64,000 nucleotides of DNA from NCBI RefSeq assembly GCF_000471905.2, contig NW_006499799.1, forward strand, positions 3,128,722-3,192,721, given 5' to 3'. Position 1 is the stretch's first letter; every line of letters starts with the position of its first letter. The position numbers and the translations under genes were made by a program. The stretch is from Amborella trichopoda. Taxonomy: Eukaryota > Streptophyta > Magnoliopsida > Amborellales > Amborellaceae. The notes under the pieces were generated by a model that made no database searches, had not been told where the DNA came from, and saw nothing but the letters and a program-made list of their open reading frames with translations. Positions 1 to 12,198 of the stretch are shown here, piece after piece.

Positions 1-14
1 GAAATGGACTTTAT
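1..14 (+). mobile_element. Element A, 5' LTR, left fragment (family L)
   Basis: These 14 bases match the inside of family-L LTRs. The same AAATGGAC word occurs in the LTRs of D (minus strand, near 41180), E (near 44540) and F (near 60805), about 0.2-0.3 kb from the LTR start. The rest of this LTR continues at 29697, because element B was inserted here. About 0.3 kb of the LTR must therefore lie before the window. The assignment rests on the short match plus the exact continuation on the far side of B. Confidence 0.8.
10..14. repeat. Target-site duplication, left, of element B
   Basis: TTTAT directly before the B 5' LTR pairs with CTTAT at 29697-29701 directly after the B 3' LTR, with one mismatch. 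A 5-bp duplication is usual for Ty3/gypsy integration. Confidence 0.75.
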
Positions 15-1120
15 TGTAGATACCCCGCTTTAAATCTGGCAAGTTCTATGGTTTTCTTGGACCCTTAAGATCACATTAAATTAGTGAATCCAAAATCCAT
101 AGGTCAAAGAACTTATCCTTGGACCAGAACCATTCTACCATCTTTGAAACTCTGTTACACCTTGTTTTAACCCAAAACCCTGAAAACGTGTTGTTTTACG
201 AAAAAAATCATTAAAAATAGTAAAATAATCCGTTTTGACCCAAATTTTTTCTGATAACTTCACAAGAGACATCTTTACAAGACCCAATAAAAAAATGGTT
301 TTGGCCAGGCTGGACATGAGCGACACAGCCTGTGTCGCCAAAGTTTGGGTGACACTACCCGTATCGCCCAGCAGTGTTTGGCCCAAACAATTTTTACATT
401 TTTTTTGCATTTTGTGGTATATTTTGGGTGATTTTGCCTCGTGATTTTGTTTGTCGGTCAAATCTAAATTTTAAACAATGAAAGATTGGTTTGACTACGT
501 ATTTGTTGGTTATGGGGATAATGCCGCCCCAACAAATCCCTCGTAGAAAAAAACCTATTTTGGGTACCATCTAAAGGAGATAGATTTTTGGTGAGGGACG
601 AGAGATTAGAGAGATTGAAACCCTATGCTACGTGAGAGACATAGAGAGACCTCAGAGAGGAATCCCAACCTATGAAACCATAGACTAGGGCACAATTACC
701 CTAGTTCTAAACCATTTACAGGGCACAACCACCCTACCACTACCAGAGACTTGCTGATCAACATCTAGACCAGAAGGGCAAGAGGAACCGGTTCGAATAA
801 GGGCGAGCCCCAAGGGCTCAGGAGCCTGGGCCATCCGGCTCGATCCGATATTTTCTTCTCCTTCAATTCATCTTTTATTTTATTGTATTTATTTTGATCT
901 GGCTTTGAATCGATTTGATTAAAAATATTGTTTTGAAATGCTTCGGATCACGCTGGCTCAGCCATAGATTTGCTCGTTTCTAGGCAGATCAGATCTCAGA
1001 TCTGAATTTGATTGTTCTCACTTTCTCTACCATTGCTTTTTTATTTATTTTTTATCAGTTTAAATTTTTATATTTGAGATATCTACATCCATAGATCACT
1101 TTGATTTTGCGCAATAAACA
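15..1120 (+). mobile_element. Element B 5' LTR
   Basis: The LTR starts TGTAGATACCCCGC and ends CAATAAACA, a TG...CA pair. It aligns with 8515-9031 and, after the C insertion, with 29073-29696. The AATAAA near 1113-1118 could serve 3' end formation. Two short inverted repeats with GCGACAC and GTGTCGC arms lie at 320-338 and about 345-372. Confidence 0.9.
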
Positions 1121-1123
1121 GTT

Positions 1124-1141
1124 TGGAGCCCACCGTGGGGT
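1124..1141 (+). promoter_or_regulatory. Element B primer-binding site
   Basis: TGGAGCCCACCGTGGGGT begins three bases after the LTR end. It resembles the TGGCGCCCACCGTGGGG type seen after many plant Ty3/gypsy LTRs. I have not assigned the tRNA. Confidence 0.75.
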
Positions 1142-1199
1142 AAATCGAGCGTGATCCGAGCATCAAAATCTTGAAAATCACAGAATCTTTTGAAACTTT

Positions 1200-2065
1200 G
1201 GAAAAATGTTCTAGGTACCATTTTGTGACTTTTCCCAAAGTTTCAAGTCAAAATAAAATATTAAAAATATAAAAAAAAATATTTTTCTGTTAGATCTACA
1301 ATCCCCTCTTGTTGCTTTATTTTAATTTATTTTCATCAAAAACTATTTTATTTTCTGTTTCTTAAAGTTTACAGTAAGCTTATTTTATCAATATATACAA
1401 GAAAACTATATAAAAAAACTAAAAAAAAAAAATTTTTGGGCACCACACCTGGTGTCTCCCTGCTTACAAGGGCGACACTCCCTGTGTCATCCAAACCAAG
1501 ACGTTTTTTATTTTGCTAAAAATTTGTAAATATATTTTAGGACCTCTCTGCAATAGTCTTACAAAATTTCAGAACAAAATAAAGTCTTTAAAAATACCAA
1601 AAAAGTATTTTACTAGATACATGTCTGTCCTACCTGAACTTCCTTGTTTTTCAGTTATATTAATTTATTTCATAAGAAAATTAATTTTCTTGTTTCTGAA
1701 AGTTTGCAGTAGTTTCATTGCATCAAAATACATCATAAAAAAATATAAAAAAATGAAAATAAAAATAGTTTTTTGGGCCACAGGGGAACACTACCTGTGC
1801 GCCCAAACTAAAAAGTCTCGTTTGTTCTGAACCACAGTAGGTATTTTCCAGAGACTCGTAGCTGCATGATCACAAAATTTCAGCTTAAAATAAAATTTTT
1901 AAAAATACGAAAAATATATTTTGCTTCAGGTAGGTCTACTCTATTCTTGACTTTCTGATTTCATTCTAGTTAGTTAATTTTGGTTGAATTCTTGTTTTCC
2001 CTGATTTCATCATGCTTAGATTAATTATTTCTCATCAAATTGAAAATAAAAAAAAAAACAATAAA
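1200..2065 (+). repeat. Three diverged tandem copies of about 330 bp in the B leader
   Basis: Blocks starting near 1205, 1535 and 1860 share the same order: an AAAATTTCA-like word, an A/T-rich stretch, CTGTCCTACC-like words, and A-rich runs. The first two end in a GGGC...ACAC...GTGT...GCCC inverted motif (near 1440-1495 and 1775-1805). They are eroded and are visible as a pattern rather than near-identical copies. No coding signal is seen. Confidence 0.65.
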
Positions 2066-2770
2066 TAAATGTATATATATATATATGTATTGTTGAGGGT
2101 TGCTTGCAGTCTCCCTGAACCGTATCCTGTTCGAGTCATCCTAGGCTCGGGTCACGCTCAACTTAGCATGGACTATGCTTGGCTTCACTACTTTGACGAT
2201 ACAATCTTAGGGGTTCCTCACCCCTCCATCTATATTGTGCCTCAAGCGAGTTTTGCCTCAAAGCACGCATCGCTAGGCGTGATCAAGCGTTGTGTGCTCA
2301 CTTGTTTTCTTTCTTATTGTGTGGCTGTGTGCTTGAATTTATTTTCATTTGCGTGCTTCTTTACACACTCTAGCACACACCGATCGGGAATCTCAGAAAA
2401 ATAGAAAACAAATTTACTGAAAACTCTCAAAATCCGCGTTAACGATGTGAGGGGAACCCAGCTTTGAGAGTCGAGGCAGTTGGGATTCGTGTAACTTTAA
2501 CTGTGAACGCCCCTCCATAATGTTTTGCCTCAAAGAAACTCCATGTATAGTAGGACCTAGTGAACATCCTATAACAGGAGGCCAGGACCTATGTGGGTAC
2601 TCATATAAGCCTAGCTACATTTCATTAGTTAGGAAACCACTCCAGACCTAGCCTACTTAGAGCCTTATACTCTTCTAGGTCAAACATTTTTGTGTGCTTG
2701 TTTGCTTACTTTTGGTGTATTAAGTTAGATCTCAGTCTCGACCTACTTTGAGTCCGAGCTAAACCTTCTA
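2066..2770 (+). other. B leader, non-coding
   Basis: A short TA run (2070-2088) opens this stretch. After it I see no repeat, domain or convincing reading frame. It lies between the leader repeats and a second tandem block. Confidence 0.5.
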
Positions 2771-3200
2771 GGATCGAGCCCAAGCTGGTGCCCAGTTTAG
2801 TCTAGGTCCGAACCAAGTTCCGCCTTAGTCTGAACCCTAGCTCCACCTTGGTCCGAGTTGAACACTCGTTCATTGCTCGTCTTTGATCCTGTCCATGTCT
2901 ACACTTGGTCTGGTCATCAAACCTCTCTAGGTCCATAGTCTAGGCCTGTACCCAGTTTGCCCCAGGTCTGAACTAAGTTCCGCCTTGGTCTGAACCTAGG
3001 CTTCCCCTTGGTCCGAGCCAAATGCTTGTTCTTGGCACATCTCCGATCCAGTCTGGGTCTACGCCCAATCTGATCTTCACAAATTCTCTGAGTCCAAGCC
3101 TAGGCTTGCACCCAGCTCAGTTTAAGTCTGGACTAGGTTTACTCCCAAGGTAGAACCTAGACCCACTCTTGGCCCGAGCCCAGACTCGAACCTATCTAGT
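2771..3200 (+). repeat. About 159-bp tandem repeat, three copies
   Basis: Units begin near 2771, 2930 and 3090. Each carries a CCCAGTTT-like word, then GTCTGAAC or GTCCGAAC, then CCACCTTGGTCCGAG or a relative. The third copy is more diverged. The block lies in the leader of B upstream of gag. Confidence 0.7.
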
Positions 3201-3593
3201 CTAGATCTTTGTCTAGGTTCTAATATAGGTCTAAGTTTAGAGTTAGCTCTAGGGATAGATTAGACGGAGTGAGTGTCAATTATAGTCTAGTCTTAGCCTA
3301 AGTCTTACTTAAGGTTGACCCTAGAGTTAGGGTAGGTCCACTCTAGTTCGTCATGTCTAGATCCTACCCATGTCTAGATCCTAGGACCCTGCAAAGAGCA
3401 ATCACCATGTCAGTCACCCAAGGCAACTATGATGACTGTTCTACGACCGACTCTAAGCCCTTCCCAAACTTAGGGATCACTATGTTGCAAACCCTTGGGA
3501 TTACGGTCACAGCCCAGTTCATAATCCTGACTGATATAACATTTTAGTCTCCAACTAAAGGAAGAGTCCCAAGGATCTACTCCCAATCATGAG
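3201..3593 (+). other. B leader just before gag
   Basis: The sequence is rich in TCTAG and CCTAG words that look like worn relatives of the preceding repeat. A 64-residue open frame at 3353-3547 has no recognisable domain. I see no other structure here. Confidence 0.4.
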
Positions 3594-5529
3594 GTGTGTA
3601 TGGTCCGAAAAGCGGCCTCTGATGGGAAAACATTGAATAGCCATGGGGTTCGACCGGGTGTTGTCATACAGGCAACCTTACGTAGCCACAGTAGGAGTCG
3701 TGTAACCTTAGGCAACCAAATAAGGAGTCGTGCTAGGGGGCAGGTCCATGCTGTATCTAATGCCCCTAAGAAGTCACACCCAAATAACCTTGAGGCTAAA
3801 CGGTCTCAAAATCAAGACCCATCTAGGTCTAGGAGGTCTAACCCAACCTCTAGTCACCATAGTACAACCCATGATGTCTTGAATACGGTACGCAGCAGAG
3901 CTACCAATCTAGACCGACCCTTAGGTGACATGGACGTCCAGGCCGCCCTTAAGAGTCTAGTTGATCTAGGTTACACTGTCAAGGCACCAATTCATAGATC
4001 AATCCTAAACCAGCCTAATAGCATAGGTCAACCTTTAGCACAGCTGAGTCAGCCGATTCTTCAATCGGCCCCTCTGGTTCATCCGGTCCAACAAATCGTG
4101 CAATTTCCATGACCTGTGGCATTACCTATGGGTCAGTATGCCCCTCAGGCACAAGTGTATCAAACTGCCCTGGTGACTGTGGCTCATCAATCTCAGGCCC
4201 AAGTAGGCCAACATCTAGCCCAAGTCTCGAGCCATCAGTCTATGCTAAGGAACCCACCAACCGGTGGGCCTACTCTCATGTCGAATACTTAACAAGAAGG
4301 CACCTTAAAAGTGATACAAGATATGCTTGTAAGGATGGGAATGCATGAAATCCTTCCCCCAAAGGCCTATGTTCATGAGACACTTGGTCGCATGGAAGAC
4401 CTTCTCCCTGGGTTTGTCATCCCAGAGTTTAAAAACAAATTCAATGGAAAGAGTGATCTAGATATTCATGTCAATGCGTATCTCCTCTCTGTTCGAACCT
4501 TGCGAGACAGGCCTAACCAGTTGAAGACTTTGTTTTCGCAAACTTTGACCGGTGAGGCTTTAAACTGGCATCGGAGAATAATGATCGCTCAACCACACAT
4601 TACTCCAAACATAATGTTCAACTAGTTTGTCTCTCATTATCATGGTCGACAAAAGGATCTCTCTCCCTGGGTGAGCTCAGTGCCACAAAACAAAACCCAA
4701 AAGAATCCTTCGAAGATTTCATTGGTTGATTCCATAAGGCGGCGATGCGGGTCATCGAATGTCCACTTACAGACCCAGCTAAAATCTCCATGGCCTTAGA
4801 AAATGTCGCTATTGAATACAAGACTTTCTTCAGCCAAGGCATTGTCCCCCACTCTTTCGACTCTATGCCACCCGACATGAAAGGGCGAGAGGGACACCCC
4901 TCAGCACTAGGCCCGATAACAAACCCATCACGACTCCCCATAATAAGAGCAAGAGCAATGTTAAGGGGAATGTTTCCTGTCAGGTTAATGAGATAGTCAT
5001 TAATGGACCAGCTCAAGGTTTAGCCATCTAGCATAACAATAGGAAACAAAATCGAAGGGGTCAGTTTAGAGCTAATGCTCAAAATAACAATCGATGGCAT
5101 GAGGACATCTTCACTCCTCTCAAAGACCCGTTAGAAAAAGTGCTGGAGTTACTCTTGAAGAAAAACATGGTTCAACTCCCGCCACCATCTGAACCCCCAT
5201 TTGTGGTTAAGGATAAGAACAGATGGTGCAAATGGCATAGAAGCCATGGTCATGATACCCAAAACTATTTCTATTTGAAGAGGGTCATTCAAGGGCTGAT
5301 CAATAGGGGCAACATCACCGTCGAACCTAGAAATCAACCTATTGAGGAATCTAATCAAAAGATGGGTATCTTCACAAACCCTTTACCCAAAAATACGGCC
5401 ACAGCGACCAAAGAAACGAGAGCTCCGAGTAACTCAAAGAAGGATGTTATCATTCATATGATTGAGAATGGAGACGAAGAGGATGATCCTAGTCAATTCA
5501 TATTCGCTGGTGATCATCACCTGCAATAG
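3594..5529 (+). pseudogene. Element B gag remains
   Basis: This is the capsid-type polyprotein region of B, broken into several open pieces. The part at 4311-4625 has the retrotransposon gag pattern FNGKSDLDIHVNAY followed by LTGEALNWHRRI, which matches the central gag domain of Tat-type elements. The part at 4745-4996 fits the following helical gag segment. The part at 5140-5529 carries a zinc-knuckle-like stretch, CKWHRSHGHDTQNYFYLK, as found at the gag C-terminus in this group, where it binds RNA. The N-terminal part (3594-4112) is Ser/Arg/Gln-rich and less conserved. Gag would assemble the particle that packages the transcript. No pol follows, so B would have needed enzymes from another element. 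Confidence 0.8.
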
Positions 5530-7412
5530 GTTGTAGAAGATCTTTTGAGTCTTCTTAGAGGAAAATCTTCGTTCCCGAACTCTGATGACCCTCTTAAGTG
5601 GGACTAGTATGATGAAGATCATACCCTAGAGATTGACATGGTCAAAGCTAATGAGAGGGGGCCATCTTCCAAACGAGGGGCCAACACCTCGAAGTCTCCA
5701 ACTACGCGTCCAAATAAGGGGCCAACACCTCAAATGTCAATAGAAGATGAACCTTTGGAAATTCAAAGGGGCCCACCTGGGCCACCTTCATAAGATTTCT
5801 TGAGTGGTCCACCAATCTAGGATCAAGAATTGAATATTGAAAATCTGATCATGTTACCTCCTCAAGAGGAAAGCTCTCTAAAAGTCATTAACAACATGAG
5901 CACAACTTCGATAACCAGAGCACCACCATGTCAAGAGAAAGATCCTGTGAAGAAAGAGTTCCCATAGGAACGGAAAGCCCTACAGTGGAAACCCCATCAA
6001 AATATTCAATAGAGGCAAACTCCTCTCACAAAGAGTATACAATAGGGACAACTAATGAGATTGAACCCTTGTTTGTTGATTCCCAACACGTCATAAGGTC
6101 GTTTAATACCACAAGGGCAACCAATGAGACTGAACCTTTCTTTGTTGACTCCCAACATGTCGTAAGGCCATCTAGTACCAACTCAACCATTCCTCTTGTA
6201 CGAGAGTCTCATCTAAGTTCGAGCACTGAAAAGGAGTTTACCACGGAGTTAACCCCTGAAAAACAATTCAAAATTTGCAATAAAAAAAATTACCGAAAGG
6301 AAATTTGGTGATCACTCACCCCTTGCAAATAACCAAATGAGGCATTCATGCCTCACACTCTAGAAGGTATTAACACCTAATGTGTAACATAAAGTACTCC
6401 ATTAATGAGAAAACCCTGATGAGCCTATCCATTCATATAGAAGATTGAGGGATTAGGAAACAGAGAGTGATTTTTAGTCCCAAAATTTTAGGTTCAAGTG
6501 GAACAGTTTAAAGGAAAAGCTCAACGGAGATTCAGCAACCATTGCTAAAAGAATTTTGGATGCCAACCTGGGTCAAGGGAAATCAGAGGAAGACTGATAT
6601 TATAACCTTCCTGCCACTTGAAGAGGAAACTATGATCGACCATACGCGATCTTAAGGCGAATTGCTAAAAGGAAAAAAAGAGGCACCTTTGAATCTTCTT
6701 TCCCCTCCTCCTCCTTCGTCATTCTATTATTCTTCTTCTTCTTCGAAAAAAAAAAAAAAAAATCTCATCCGCTAGGCTAAAATCCGAAAGGATTCCCAAG
6801 CATTGGAAAAAATGTCACCAGGCTGAAAATCCATAAGGAACCCCAGGGTGATGAGAAAATAAATAAAAAATCTCATCTGCATGGCTAAAAATCCAAAAGG
6901 ACCTAGCGTTGGAAAATATGTCATCGGGATGAAAATTCGAAAGGAACCTCGGGGTGATGAGATAAAATAAAGAAGTTCTCTCCTTTTACTCTCCAAAGTC
7001 TTTTATCTCTAAACCTCTTCTCTTCCTTCCTTTGAGTCAAAGTGGTGTTAAAAGAAAATCAATAAGCATTAGCTTAACGATCACTGTTAAGGACCTAGAT
7101 CTCTTGAATCTTTGAAAGGTGAGTGGTGGAAAAATTAAATTCGAAATCCAAAGAGATTCTGAATGCTAAGGGAAAGTATATTGTATTTTTAAGACTTTGT
7201 TTCGCTCAAAACTCCAGAGAACTCTCCTTTGAATTGTAATATAAGAGCTGAGGTTAGAAGACAAAGAAATACTTGATGATTCTTCGTCCCGAAGATTCAA
7301 GCAAGGACCCGATACACTTACATAGGGTCCAACAAAGCGGTCACAAGTGGTTAAACTGTAAGACCGACCTTAAAGAAAACGACCCCCCTACAGGGGCATC
7401 AAAAAGGGAATA
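5530..7412 (+). other. B post-gag region, no pol recognised
   Basis: This stretch follows gag where protease and RT would be expected, but I recognise neither. An open frame at 5928-6311 (127 residues) is Ser/Thr/Glu-rich. It contains an internal duplication of about 75 bp built on the words EPLFVDSQHV and EPFFVDSQHV, and has no known domain. Downstream the sequence becomes A-rich with a poly(A) run near 6747-6763. It may be a linker that followed gag, or 3' untranslated sequence. Confidence 0.5.
6766..6968 (+). repeat. About 100-bp tandem duplication in B
   Basis: Two copies (about 6766-6868 and 6870-6968) share CTCATCYGC, GGCTAAAA, TCCRAAAGGA, GGAAAA, GGAACC and GGGTGATGAGA in the same order. 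The block is non-coding and lies between gag and the 3' LTR. Confidence 0.75.
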
Positions 7413-7670
7413 NNNNNNNNNNNNNNNNNNNNNNNNNNNNNNNNNNNNNNNNNNNNNNNNNNNNNNNNNNNNNNNNNNNNNNNNNNNNNNNNNNNNNNNN
7501 NNNNNNNNNNNNNNNNNNNNNNNNNNNNNNNNNNNNNNNNNNNNNNNNNNNNNNNNNNNNNNNNNNNNNNNNNNNNNNNNNNNNNNNNNNNNNNNNNNNN
7601 NNNNNNNNNNNNNNNNNNNNNNNNNNNNNNNNNNNNNNNNNNNNNNNNNNNNNNNNNNNNNNNNNNNNNN
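7413..7670. other. Assembly gap (258 N)
   Basis: This is a run of N inside the 3' internal part of B. Its true length and content are unknown. Open frames that cross it are artefacts. Confidence 1.
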
Positions 7671-8501
7671 AATAATGAAAAATAGAAACTCTACGGTTGT
7701 TTGAAAATAACTACCGACTACACCGTCCATCGTTGCATGATGCTAAACTTCTTAGAGGGTTCTATGGTTACCAGAGCAAAAGCTGCTAACCAACACTGTT
7801 TTTCAAAATATCTCTCTCTTTTCAAAATTTTCACTATATATTTTGTTCCTTAAAAAAATTTAATTTCTTTGTTAAAATCATAGCATGTCCCTCCTCTGGG
7901 TTATGTTCGAAATCCCTTCCTACATTCAAAAATTTGTAAAAAGATTTGTAAAAATGAAGGAGCTTGGACAACCGTATATGATGAACACCGCATTGCCATG
8001 ATTATCGTGTTGCTATCTCGCCTCTGTATTCAAGATTGATCAGGCAAGTCTCATCCTATAGAAAGCCGTTTCATATAGACAGCCTTAGGAAGCCCCTAAG
8101 GAAATTAAAGAAATTGCCAGAGGTAAGATTTTCAAACTGAGAAAACCCCGAGGTAAAGTGGCATGGCTGTAAAATCCACCTCGAGCTTCAAGCTTGCGTA
8201 ACTCGTCGACACCTCATGCCGAAAACCCTAGGATGAAAATGCCCTAGGTGGGTGAGCATAGGAGTGAAATGGCTTGGAGGGATAGTTGGTGTACCATCTG
8301 CCCACGTGACATCAGGATGACATTCATCTTTGACATTCTCCTATCCCTCGAAGGACATGGAGCATCAGAGAGTTTACAGTTGCTACTCACCTGGCCCTCG
8401 AAGAATAGGGCGTGCATGTTCGCCTGCCCCTCGAAGGACAGGGAACGACCGCATGTCCACTTCTTTTCCACTCTCCTGTCCCTCGAGGGAGTGGGAGTGC
8501 T
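7671..8501 (+). other. B 3' untranslated region with TCGA-centred inverted repeats
   Basis: No coding signal is seen. At 8337-8495 four similar units occur about 40-55 bp apart, each an imperfect inverted repeat around CCCTCGA. The last contains the perfect palindrome TCCCTCGAGGGA at 8479-8490, just upstream of the polypurine tract. Confidence 0.65.
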
Positions 8502-8514
8502 AAAGAGGGGCAAC
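8502..8514 (+). promoter_or_regulatory. Element B polypurine tract
   Basis: AAAGAGGGGCAAC lies directly before the 3' LTR start at 8515. That is where plus-strand DNA synthesis of an LTR element is primed. Confidence 0.75.
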
Positions 8515-9031
8515 TGTAGACACCCCGCTTTAAATCTGGCAAGTTTTGTGGTTTTCTTGGACCCTTAGGATCACATTGATTTAGTGAAGCGAAAATACAT
8601 AGGTCACACAACTTACCCTTTGACCCAGAGCCATTCTGCTAGCCCAAAAACCCTGTTACACCCTATTTTGACCCAAAACCCTGAAAACACGCTGTTTTAC
8701 AAAAAAAAATCATTAAAAATAATTAAAGAATATGTTTTGACCCAAATTGTTTTTGAGAGATTCACAAGACACAGCTTTACAGGACCCAATAAAAAAAAAC
8801 GGTTTTGGCCAGGCTAGACTTGGGCAAAAATAGGAGTGTCGCCAGGGCAACATAACCTGTGTTGCCCAAGTCTGGGCGACACTACCGGTGTCGCCCAGCC
8901 GCGTTTTGGCCCAAACAATTTTTACATTTTTTTTTTGTTTTGTGGTTATATTTTGGGTGATTTGGCTATGTGACGCTATACGTGTCAGTCAAATCTAAAT
9001 TTTAAAAAATAAAAAATTGGTTTGACTGTGT
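8515..9031 (+). mobile_element. Element B 3' LTR, first part
   Basis: This aligns with 15 to about 500 of the 5' LTR (TGTAGACACCCCGC start). The alignment stops exactly where element C begins at 9032 and picks up again at 29068. It contains two adjacent perfect-stem inverted repeats at 8845-8867 and 8872-8898. Confidence 0.9.
9027..9031. repeat. Target-site duplication, left, of element C
   Basis: TGTGT before C pairs with TACGT at 29068-29072. The unsplit B 5' LTR reads TACGT at this place (494-498), so the right copy kept the original sequence. Confidence 0.7.
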
Positions 9032-10318
9032 TATTTGAAAGTATTTTTCATCACCTTAGTCCCTGGTAGAAAGCAGGTCAATAAAGCCTACAAAATAGTG
9101 AAAATTCCTGACAGTCCCAGAATAGCACCATAGTTAGTCAAGATTGTCATCAGCACTCCAAAAGACCACTTGCCGAGTTTTGTTGCATTTCGACATGTCT
9201 AAGGCAGTGAACATAAAGGAACAGTTTTTGGAAAAATGACCTCTAGCACCCTGAAACAGACCCTACAACTGGAACTACCTTTTTGGTGTCTCAAATCGCT
9301 GTTGGACCATCGCCATTAGATCCGACATGGTCGAAACCCCTATGGGCCATGTTTCGACTTAATGAGACACTCCAGAACAAATATATGAGCAAAATATTGA
9401 AATAAGAAGGGCGGCACACTATTCCCATGTGGCCTCACTCACCCAAACACCATTACAGGTGGTTGTTTTTGCAGTCATGGGTAGTCACTTGTGAGACCTA
9501 TAACCCAAGTTGGATTGCTCCCAAATTTGGTGAGCGTATTCGTCTCATCAAGACGAACAATTCGATATGTGGCACGCCTCGAGACGATATCTGAGCTAAG
9601 AAAAGCTAGAGAGAAATTGCCAATCCGTGAAGAAGTTGCAGAAAGTTTAGCAGCGACACACCTCGCTTGATAGACCAATTCAGGATGCTCACGCAACAGA
9701 TCGACGCGAAATAAATTCCAGTGTGTGCGTAAGGTCCAGGGCTATCATTGGTCCGAACCCCGTACATGATGAACGGTCAGATTTCATGCATGAAGCCGAT
9801 GAAGTGACTGAAATTCCGGTCGCCGAATTTCAGTTTCTAGCCAAAACTAAAAGTCATGAAATCTTTGTTCGGGCTCCAAATCACGTTCCGTTTGTTGCTA
9901 CGCGATTATGACGTCATGCTCAATGCACTACAACAAAGAAATAACAGAAAAACATTAAGGAAAGCCATACTATCGATCCAAAGTTTTTCAGATTAAACCA
10001 AATTTCAAGTCTCGTGATCATGGTTCAAAAACATGATTCATGGCTCGAAGTTGGTATCAAATGATCGTCATGCGAAGCCCTACAAGAAAACAATAATCTT
10101 TTGATTAAACATTCATCAGAACATCCTCGGGTAAGTTATGGAGGATCACGCAAGATCTCAGGTAGCAGTAGGAACTGTTCTGGAATTTTAGATGATGTTA
10201 GGCAGGTGCAGAACAGTCCTTTTGCACCCATTTTTAAAATTTCTTTTAATTCAATTAAATCTTAATTTTTAGCAATTAGGTCTAATTTTGATCAATCCAC
10301 CATGTTTGGGCACAATTC

Positions 10319-10326
10319 TATATAAA
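10319..10326 (+). promoter_or_regulatory. TATA box in C 5' LTR
   Basis: TATATAAA follows the conserved words CCATGTTTGGGCACAATTC. The same arrangement occurs in A (30770) and, on the minus strand, in D and E. It would set the start of R about 30 bases downstream. Confidence 0.75.
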
Positions 10327-10385
10327 CAGGCACTGCCTAATTGAAAAAAAGACGTTAGACGCTCTATTCATTCTTTTGAATATTC

Positions 10386-10391
10386 AATAAA
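10386..10391 (+). terminator. AATAAA poly(A)-signal candidate in C 5' LTR
   Basis: AATAAA lies about 65 bases after the TATA box, inside a segment shared with the C 3' LTR (27413-27418). If it is used, R is short and U5 is about 1.7 kb. Confidence 0.5.
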
Positions 10392-10428
10392 ATTTTGATT
10401 CCTTGCTTGAGCTTGTGAGTACGTCTTG

Positions 10429-11460
<1,032 letters not shown>

Positions 11461-12180
11461 TTCCTTCTTCTCCCTCTTCTCTTCCTTCTTCTATCTCCTT
11501 CCATCCATTCCCTTATTCTCTTTAACCATTCCTCTACTACTCTTTCATTCTATTAAGAGAGATTGAAGTTAGCATCTCATGGCAGTCCTGTCATCTAACC
11601 GTAATGTTGTTGTGCCAGGTTTGCTTGGCCCGCATTACTACCATGACAGACTGACCATCGTGCTTAGCTAGTCGATATTGGCAATAGCGTCTAGTAGCAA
11701 TCCCATGAGCCGATCTCACTTACAAAGCCCATTTTGCTACCACATTTCGCCTATTATTCACCAGCTTAGTCATTGCTCTGATCTTCTCGCTTGGTCGAAT
11801 TCTTCTCTCCTCCCCATCTTTCTTTCTTCTTTTTGAATACGCATGCTTGCGTATGATCATCAAAGAGGAAATTGGTGAGGTCTGACACACCTGTCCCATA
11901 ACCTTTGCCATTTATGTGTGTGATTGCATGAAAGCAGAAAATAAAAAGAATACGGGCTTTCTTCATGATCTAAGAGGGCACTCACCCGAGTCAGCCTGAG
12001 TAAATCCCGAGCCCACCTTTAAATTCATCTCTCACCGGTTGGTAACACCTGCCCCCGTTTTCAAACGAGGTTCCCGAGAGAGCAATCTCACAAATGTCCC
12101 GAGTCTCCCTCGAAACCCGAGGCACATGCCACCCAATTCTCCCGGGATCCAGAGGGCGAGATCGAGGCACCTAACCAGCT

Positions 12181-12198
12181 TGGCGACTCCTTTGGGGA
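12181..12198 (+). promoter_or_regulatory. Element C primer-binding site
   Basis: TGGCGACTCCTTTGGGGA lies three bases after the 5' LTR end. The related TGGGAACTCCACTAGGGA lies at the same place in A (32790). Priming tRNA not assigned. Confidence 0.8.

Noticed and set aside
3353-3547. 64-residue frame before the B gag
   Set aside because: There is no domain, and it overlaps worn repeat sequence.
7273-7730. Frames across 7413-7670
   Set aside because: They are open only because of N.
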